From positions 1-64,000 of the IMG/VR virus record IMGVR_UViG_3300033146_001382: 64,000 bases of DNA. One strand, given 5' to 3'. The DNA is from a virus. The notes under the pieces are model-generated. The model was not told where the DNA came from. It worked only from the letters and a program-made list of their open reading frames with translations, and did no database searches. Each line of letters starts with the position of its first letter. The stretch's first letter is position 1. The position numbers were made by a program, and so were the translations under genes. This document shows, piece by piece, positions 58,822 through 64,000 of this stretch.

Positions 58822-59441
58822 TGGATAGACGTATTAAAGATTCTTATAGATATACTATAGTTAAACTAGAGCAAATGTTTGAAGATAAAATACCTGAGCT
58901 TATAGAGGTAATTATGGAAGGATATGATAGTTTATCTGTTAAAGTAAGTGATTCCAATAGTAAAACTAATCCTGAGTTATTTAGGGATCAGTTTAAAGAA
59001 AAATTAGATAATTTTACATATGTATATAAAACTTTAACACAAACTAAACTAGTTGTACCTGATATGTACAATTTTAATTTTGTGGGTATACCTATAGTAG
59101 AACAAATACTGGAAGGTACAGCAGGAACATTTGTAGAAATATTACATGAGGATCTGGTTAAACTTACTGGTAAATCTACCATTAATGAGGAGCCGGTAGA
59201 TTCCTCTATAACTAAACAAAAAAGAGTTTATCTAATTAGGTATGATGATAAGGTAAGACAGGCAGAAAAAGGGGTATTAAAGAAAAAATTAATAAGGTTT
59301 CCTTTTTCTAATACACCAGCCCTAGATGCTACAGTATTTGGAGTAGCAGAAGAGTATGTTGTTGATAATATTGATAAATGGATAGATTCAACATTAAAAA
59401 CAAGTACAAAAGAGATATCACAAAAATGCGGGAAGGGGTAA
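58821..59441 (+). CDS. Probable neck protein, 206 aa
   Basis: Overlaps the previous gene by one base. Helical N-terminus (YTIVKLEQMFEDKIPELIEV), a central beta part, and a C-terminal VDNIDKWIDSTLKTSTKE helix. Size, position and shape fit a head-closure or HK97 gp10-like protein, but no diagnostic motif is seen. Confidence 0.5.
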   Translation: MDRRIKDSYRYTIVKLEQMFEDKIPELIEVIMEGYDSLSVKVSDSNSKTNPELFRDQFKEKLDNFTYVYKTLTQTKLVVPDMYNFNFVGIPIVEQILEGTAGTFVEILHEDLVKLTGKSTINEEPVDSSITKQKRVYLIRYDDKVRQAEKGVLKKKLIRFPFSNTPALDATVFGVAEEYVVDNIDKWIDSTLKTSTKEISQKCGKG

Positions 59442-59442
59442 C

Positions 59443-60414
59443 ATGAAAAATTTACGTAAAGAAGATTTGAGTTTATATAGATACATTAAAGATACAGTGT
59501 TACGAGATTTTATAGAAAAAGAGGAGATGGTACCATTAGAACTCCTTACTGAGTTGTCTTGTCAAGGTAGTTATGTCTACCAAGCTAAATCTGTAGCAAT
59601 ACCATCTCCTATTGATAGAGGTAGAGGTTGGGTTTTCTTTGATTGTCCCAATTATGACTCTGATGGTTATTGTGAATATACTACTGAGAGTTGTATACCT
59701 GAATTTGTATCAGTAGATGGTACCGACTATGGTGGTACTTTGTCTGGTACTGAGTTGCCTGGTAATAATTGTATTGGTACCCCAGAACAATCCAATAGAG
59801 TAGTACTCTATGATGAAAATTTTTCTACTATATCAGGTACTAATTATTTAATAGACTACACAGATGGTAGAATTATAATGACTACTAATGATATTATTCC
59901 TAAGTATGTTGATTACTATTGGAATTATATAAGTGTAGTAGATGAATGGGCTTCTATTGAAGCTGCAGAGCCACCAGTTGTGGTAATAGATACTAATGGT
60001 ACTGATAAAGAGCCATACCAGTTAGGTGGTGGTAAAAAAGTGAAACGAAAGGTAGAAATACATGTGTTTGCAAGTAACACTTCAGAACGTAATGATATAA
60101 TAGAAACAATACATGATGGACTATATAATAAATCTTCACCGGTGTATAATTTTGCTACTGGGGATGTACTAGATTATGATGGAACTTTTTATGGCCGCAA
60201 ATATACCTCCAATAAACTAACCTCACTATTTAATAGAACGTCTTTAAATGATTTAGGTCAGCTTCATGGAGGAATGACTTTTAATAAAGTTTCTTCTAGA
60301 CATGTCAATTTACCGTTGTTAATGTCTAGGGATCGTGGAGAGGTAATGCTAAGTGATTTAAATGCTTACAGATCTAGAATAAGTTTTGAAATAGAAACTT
60401 ATACAAGGATATAA
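59443..60414 (+). CDS. Probable tail terminator/completion protein, 323 aa
   Basis: Starts one base after the previous stop, GGGAAGGGG upstream. KDTVLRDFIEKEEMVPLELL, a cysteine-bearing insert (FFDCPNYDSDGYCEYTTESC), then KVKRKVEIHVFASNTSERND and IHDGLYNKSSPVYNF, a segment typical of tail-terminator-like proteins. Directly upstream of the tail tube gene. Confidence 0.55.
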   Translation: MKNLRKEDLSLYRYIKDTVLRDFIEKEEMVPLELLTELSCQGSYVYQAKSVAIPSPIDRGRGWVFFDCPNYDSDGYCEYTTESCIPEFVSVDGTDYGGTLSGTELPGNNCIGTPEQSNRVVLYDENFSTISGTNYLIDYTDGRIIMTTNDIIPKYVDYYWNYISVVDEWASIEAAEPPVVVIDTNGTDKEPYQLGGGKKVKRKVEIHVFASNTSERNDIIETIHDGLYNKSSPVYNFATGDVLDYDGTFYGRKYTSNKLTSLFNRTSLNDLGQLHGGMTFNKVSSRHVNLPLLMSRDRGEVMLSDLNAYRSRISFEIETYTRI

Positions 60415-60519
60415 GGATAGGCTTATTGCTAGTGCTACAGCCTCGTTAATCTAGTAATAAGAAGACGTTTTAACTACCAACCTGAGTGCTGTTTTAAAAA
60501 AATAACAGGAGGAAAGACT

Positions 60520-62112
60520 ATGGCACGTAATAGAATAATTTATGCTTCCCAGAGTGTATGGGTAGATGGAGAGGTACTTTATAGAGTACAATCATTGGGG
60601 ACAACAACGTCATTTACGAGCGAGGATATATTTGAGCTCGGCCACCTCGATATAATTGACGTGGTAGATGATGTCCCAGCAGTAACAGTTACATTGAATA
60701 CTAATGATTTTGGGGATGTGAAAACATTCGCTAAATTAGCACAAGTGGCACCAGCAAAAATTGCTATGGATGCTACTGCTACTGTAAATAATGCCAATTT
60801 GGTCGCTGGCGCTACTTATTTACATGGAGTAGCTTTAGCCGATTTTGCAGTAACATGTGGTAATCTTACAGGGGTAACTCTGTGGGCACCAGTACAGGAT
60901 GAGTGCTCAATAGGTACTTTAGCTAATAACATAGATCAAACTTTATTTCTTGATGAAGTATATATTAATAGTTTGGAATATAGTTATACTACTGGAGCTA
61001 ATGCTACAGAGAATTATGGTGCAGAAACTGATAATAAAATGTGGTTATTGAATGATGGTAGATTTGTTAATTTTGAATCTACAATCTCAGGGTCACTTGG
61101 AGAGTTGGATGCTACTATGATTAGTGATGGTTATGTAGATCTTACTTTGGATGCTTCTGCTGAAATTGCAGAACTTTCAACTGGTCTAGGTTTCCTAAGG
61201 AAGGACGCTAATGGTGTTTCAGCGGTAACACATTATGCCACCTCTGGTGGTTCAGCTGAGAATGTAGCAATAGTTGTAGGTACTTTAGCAGCTCTAGATA
61301 CTTATGTATATCATAACACAGGTACAGAGCATCGTATTTATTTTCCTACAGGTACTAATGCTCCAGTAGCTGGGGATGTTATTCAAGCAGTATATTCTGC
61401 TGATGCCTATGCTGCAGCTATGAATGATTATTTTATTCCTCTAACAGAGGAGACTACTAGACCAGACGCAGTAGGTGCATTAAGACAGGGTCAAGTAGAG
61501 GTATATATAGTTGATCCAGACTCTAGTGCTACTGACTTTGATAATGCTTGGAGATTAACTGGTGCTACTATTTCTACTGATCTTACTCGTGAGCCACTTA
61601 CTGAGCTAGGACATTTAGGTCCTTATGATAGACCACTTACACTTCCAATTCCAATTACTATTAGTATTGATACTACTGCCGGTGATTTGGAGAACTGGGC
61701 TAAGTTTGCTGGGAAATTAACTGACTATGATGCGGAGACTATGCTATCAGTAGATCTTACAGATCTTATGACTAAAGATAACTTAACTCTCGTAGTTAAA
61801 GTTTTCGAACAGACTGATGAAGAAGCTGGTGGAGCTACTGGTGCTGGGCGTAAAGTACTGGCAGGTAGTAGTATGGTAGGTGATGAGTATTTCTCAGATG
61901 GTGCTATGGCAGTTTATACACCAGGTCAGCGTGAATATGCACTTAAGACTATAGTTGTTAAAAACCTTAAGATCACTGATGAGGGTATGACTCTCGATGT
62001 TGGATCTAATGCAACACAGACATTTGGTTTTAAATCCAATAATGACCTGTATGCAGTTAAAGGTGATGTGTCTTACGCTACTGTTCAAGCTAATATTATG
62101 CGTAATGCTTAA
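60520..62112 (+). CDS. Tail tube protein, internally duplicated, 530 aa
   Basis: AACAGGAGGAAAGACT before ATG. VQSLGTTTSFTSEDIFELGH with a following VPAVTVTLNTNDFG (about 24-65) reappears as WRLTGATISTDLTREPLTEL then PIPITISIDTTAGD (about 348-395): two tube-type domains in one chain, as in T5 pb6 where fusion makes trimeric rings. No sheath gene is seen, so a siphovirus tail is likely. Abundant-protein signs: strong site and a stable hairpin after the stop. Confidence 0.75.
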   Translation: MARNRIIYASQSVWVDGEVLYRVQSLGTTTSFTSEDIFELGHLDIIDVVDDVPAVTVTLNTNDFGDVKTFAKLAQVAPAKIAMDATATVNNANLVAGATYLHGVALADFAVTCGNLTGVTLWAPVQDECSIGTLANNIDQTLFLDEVYINSLEYSYTTGANATENYGAETDNKMWLLNDGRFVNFESTISGSLGELDATMISDGYVDLTLDASAEIAELSTGLGFLRKDANGVSAVTHYATSGGSAENVAIVVGTLAALDTYVYHNTGTEHRIYFPTGTNAPVAGDVIQAVYSADAYAAAMNDYFIPLTEETTRPDAVGALRQGQVEVYIVDPDSSATDFDNAWRLTGATISTDLTREPLTELGHLGPYDRPLTLPIPITISIDTTAGDLENWAKFAGKLTDYDAETMLSVDLTDLMTKDNLTLVVKVFEQTDEEAGGATGAGRKVLAGSSMVGDEYFSDGAMAVYTPGQREYALKTIVVKNLKITDEGMTLDVGSNATQTFGFKSNNDLYAVKGDVSYATVQANIMRNA

Positions 62113-62130
62113 TTATAAAAAATGAAGTAT

Positions 62131-62156
62131 TAAGGGAGGGGGAAACCCCTCCCTTA
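62131..62156 (+). promoter_or_regulatory. 11-bp hairpin with GAAA tetraloop
   Basis: TAAGGGAGGGG GAAA CCCCTCCCTTA is perfect, GC-rich against an AT-rich background, and has a stable GNRA loop. No U run follows (GGACCAG), so it is more likely an mRNA 3'-end stabiliser or processing site for the tail tube message than a terminator. Confidence 0.7.
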
Positions 62157-62189
62157 GGACCAGAATATAATTAAAGGAAGGTAAAGGCT

Positions 62190-62444
62190 ATGGAAGAAAG
62201 GTTTAAAAATAATAGTCGTAAAAAATTAGTACAGGCTATGAAAAAAGAAGTTACTAAGATGATGGAAAAGACTTTGGATTTTGCAGATGTAGCATGTCCA
62301 AAAGACAATTTTAAACAATTACGTTCAAAAATACTACGCGCAGGTAATGACTGTATGCGTAATCTTACTAAGGAATTTGATGGTTACATCATTGAGTATG
62401 ATAAACTTAATGAAGAAATAATCGAATTTAGAAATAAAGGATAA
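62190..62444 (+). CDS. Hypothetical helical protein, 84 aa
   Basis: AAGGAAGGTAAAGGCT before ATG. Charged helices (KKLVQAMKKEVTKMMEKTLD, IIEYDKLNEEIIEFRNKG). Position after the tail tube gene suggests a tail-assembly factor, without motif support. Confidence 0.55.
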   Translation: MEERFKNNSRKKLVQAMKKEVTKMMEKTLDFADVACPKDNFKQLRSKILRAGNDCMRNLTKEFDGYIIEYDKLNEEIIEFRNKG

Positions 62445-62456
62445 GGAGAAATTAAA

Positions 62457-63200
62457 ATGGTAGAAGAAATTAAAGGGTTAGAAGATGAGTTTGATGCGCG
62501 AAGAAGTTTTTCAACAGTGGAAGAAGAGATTGATTATTTTATAGGTACACCTAGTGCAGAGGATATACGTGGTGCGGATTGGCAGTATAGTAAAGTTTTT
62601 ACTAAGTGTCTAAATGAAGGTATACCAACTAGTGCTGAATTGACTGATATATTGAAACGTCGTGGAATAATTGGTGAAGATTTCGATAAACGTGCACAAG
62701 AACTATCTATTACATTAAATGAACTTATAAACCGACTAAATGAATCCGATGGTAATACTACTAAAGCTGAGTTAGCTTTGGAAGTTTCTAAGGCTAGAGA
62801 AGCCTTATTCCAATGGAATCAAAGATTAAGTGGACCAATGAGTAATACTTGTGAACAAATTGCTGATGATGCACGTTTGGAGTACTTAACAGCAAGTATT
62901 CTACAGCATAAAGATAAGTCTAAAGTATGGAATGACTATGATGAGTTTCTAAGTTCAACTGATCAGAGCCTTACTTTAAAAGCCAGATATGAAGTTATGT
63001 TATTTTTGCAAGGGTATGACTCTAATTTTCTAGAGAACACCCCAGAAGCTGTTGCTATGAAAGAGGTGGAAACTAATATAATTCAAGAAGCTGCAATAGC
63101 AGTAGAAAAGGAACAGGCAGCAAAGGCTTTAGAAGAAAAAAAGAGTGTAAAATCTAAAGTTAAATCTAAATCTAAATCAAAACCTAATAATAAAAAGTAA
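62457..63200 (+). CDS. Possible tail assembly chaperone, 247 aa
   Basis: TAAGGAGAAATTAAA before ATG. Helical and acidic with EEEIDYFIGTPSAEDIRGAD near the start and a Lys/Ser-rich tail ending SKSKPNNKK. Lies between tail tube and the next chaperone-like gene, where tail chaperones are normally encoded. No programmed frameshift into the next gene was found: other frames stop at once. Confidence 0.5.
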   Translation: MVEEIKGLEDEFDARRSFSTVEEEIDYFIGTPSAEDIRGADWQYSKVFTKCLNEGIPTSAELTDILKRRGIIGEDFDKRAQELSITLNELINRLNESDGNTTKAELALEVSKAREALFQWNQRLSGPMSNTCEQIADDARLEYLTASILQHKDKSKVWNDYDEFLSSTDQSLTLKARYEVMLFLQGYDSNFLENTPEAVAMKEVETNIIQEAAIAVEKEQAAKALEEKKSVKSKVKSKSKSKPNNKK

Positions 63201-63216
63201 AAAGGTTTAATTATTT

Positions 63217-64000
63217 ATGTTATTAGAGGACTCTGAGGTTGAAAATCTAATTACTTGTATCTCTTCTGGGGTACATCTTAAAATTATTGATAATAAGTTA
63301 ATAGTATTTAAATTTCCTACGAATATAATTAAATTAGAGGCCGATGTCCGTTATGAAGATGAATATAAAAAAGCAATTGATAGTGGTTTACTAGATAGGT
63401 CCTCATTAGAAGAACTAATTAAAAAGCGAAATTTATTTACTAATGAGGATCAAAAGAAGTTAGATAGTTTAAAATCTAAGCTAGAAGCACAAAGAGTACT
63501 ACTAGCTAAGACTACCGTTGTAAAAGCAAATCAATCTAGAATTAAAGGTATAATTAATAAATTAACTTCGGATATAGCAGAAATAACTTTACAAAAGACT
63601 TCCAAGTTGATGATGTCAGCAGAAGTAAGGGCCAATGAAGAGAGGTCATTATTTTTATGCTGGAGATGCACTTTTATTAATGATAAATTAGTATGGGAAA
63701 CTTTTGAAGATTTTAAGCACTCTACTGATTTAGTATTTAGAGAGAATGTTTTAACTTATTTTTTAGATGTGAACGCCGGTTTACCGGCGGATAAATTAAG
63801 ATTCATAGCTCGCCATAATTTATGGCGAATTAGGTATGTAAATAGCCAGAAATTATCTGAAGCTTTATTTGGTGTACCTTCTGTAGAGTATACTACAGAT
63901 ATGCTAAGTTTAGCTTATTGGTCTAATTACTATGATAATATATACCAAATGATGGCTGAAGATAAACCAAGTGATTTAATCATAGAAGATGATGAGTCAT
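63217..64000 (+). CDS. Partial gene at window edge, tail-assembly-like
   Basis: ATG at 63217, open to the last base (261 codons). No strong ribosome binding site (AAAAAGG lies 12-14 bases upstream). Starts MLLEDSEVENLITCISSGVH; mid-part is a coiled coil (NLFTNEDQKKLDSLKSKLEA), followed by CWRCTFINDKLVWETFEDFK and FGVPSVEYTTDMLSLAYWSN. Likely a second chaperone or baseplate/tape-measure partner; the C-terminus is missing. Confidence 0.65.
   Translation, partial: MLLEDSEVENLITCISSGVHLKIIDNKLIVFKFPTNIIKLEADVRYEDEYKKAIDSGLLDRSSLEELIKKRNLFTNEDQKKLDSLKSKLEAQRVLLAKTTVVKANQSRIKGIINKLTSDIAEITLQKTSKLMMSAEVRANEERSLFLCWRCTFINDKLVWETFEDFKHSTDLVFRENVLTYFLDVNAGLPADKLRFIARHNLWRIRYVNSQKLSEALFGVPSVEYTTDMLSLAYWSNYYDNIYQMMAEDKPSDLIIEDDES

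Noticed and set aside
63180-63230. Programmed frameshift joining the two putative tail chaperone genes
   Set aside because: Both alternative frames reach stop codons within a few codons after 63200, and the next gene has its own ATG.
1-64000. Recoding of TAG as an amino acid
   Set aside because: Several well-supported genes end in TAG (for example 171, 1271, 21654, 23040) and internal in-frame TAG within conserved domains was not needed anywhere.

Overview
The window looks like part of a large, AT-rich genome of a tailed double-stranded DNA phage. It carries a head-and-tail module: a putative small terminase, large terminase, portal, prohead protease, scaffold, HK97-fold major capsid protein, connectors, a tail tube protein and candidate tail-assembly proteins. 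Around it are many short, tightly packed, often overlapping genes with GGAGG-type ribosome binding sites. No tail sheath gene is seen. The tail tube protein appears internally duplicated, as in T5, and the lysin is of the M15 peptidase type, so a long non-contractile tail is the best guess. No integrase, tRNA gene or CRISPR array was seen. The sensor-kinase and accessory families resemble those of Desulfobacterota/deltaproteobacteria, so such a host is plausible, but this is inference only.

Layout. (1) 1-2.3 kb: leftward genes in visibly less AT-rich DNA, with long intergenic leaders full of stem-loops. Several of these leaders are repeated elements with compensating base changes. (2) 2.3-2.8 kb: a divergent control region with an 11-unit TAGTAYTAYC array directly upstream of a consensus promoter. 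(3) 2.8-8.6 kb: small rightward genes (HNH nuclease, DUF1566, SPRY, MOA/papain-like). (4) 8.7-14.5 kb: a signalling island with a full hybrid histidine kinase, a STAS/SpoIIAA-like protein, a PAS plus DHp protein lacking a kinase domain, and a PilZ (c-di-GMP) protein. (5) 14.47-15.56 kb: a leftward two-gene unit with its own promoter, encoding an HPr-kinase-like ATPase and a 61-residue peptide that resembles a RiPP precursor. (6) 15.6-30 kb: metabolic and takeover genes (LamG, peptidyl-tRNA hydrolase 2, nucleoside deoxyribosyltransferase, PIN-PhoH, ClpP, actin-like ATPase, M15 lysin, cold-shock protein, dNMP kinase, HD hydrolase). (7) 30-40.6 kb: packaging and head genes, with a LAGLIDADG intein splitting the Walker A motif of the large terminase. 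(8) 40.9-57.2 kb: fibres and adhesins, with a phosphatase/sulfatase-superfamily enzyme and a U32-like protein embedded between fibre genes. (9) 57.2-64 kb: connectors, tail tube and candidate tail-assembly genes, the last one cut by the window edge.

Most rightward genes seem to be expressed from a few promoters of the form TTGACA-16 bp-TATAAT (2717, 6603, 16700, 23448), punctuated by hairpin terminators. The most interesting items are the signalling island, the HprK-like/peptide unit, the covarying leader elements on the left, the terminase intein, and the sulfatase-like/U32-like pair inside the tail-fibre region.
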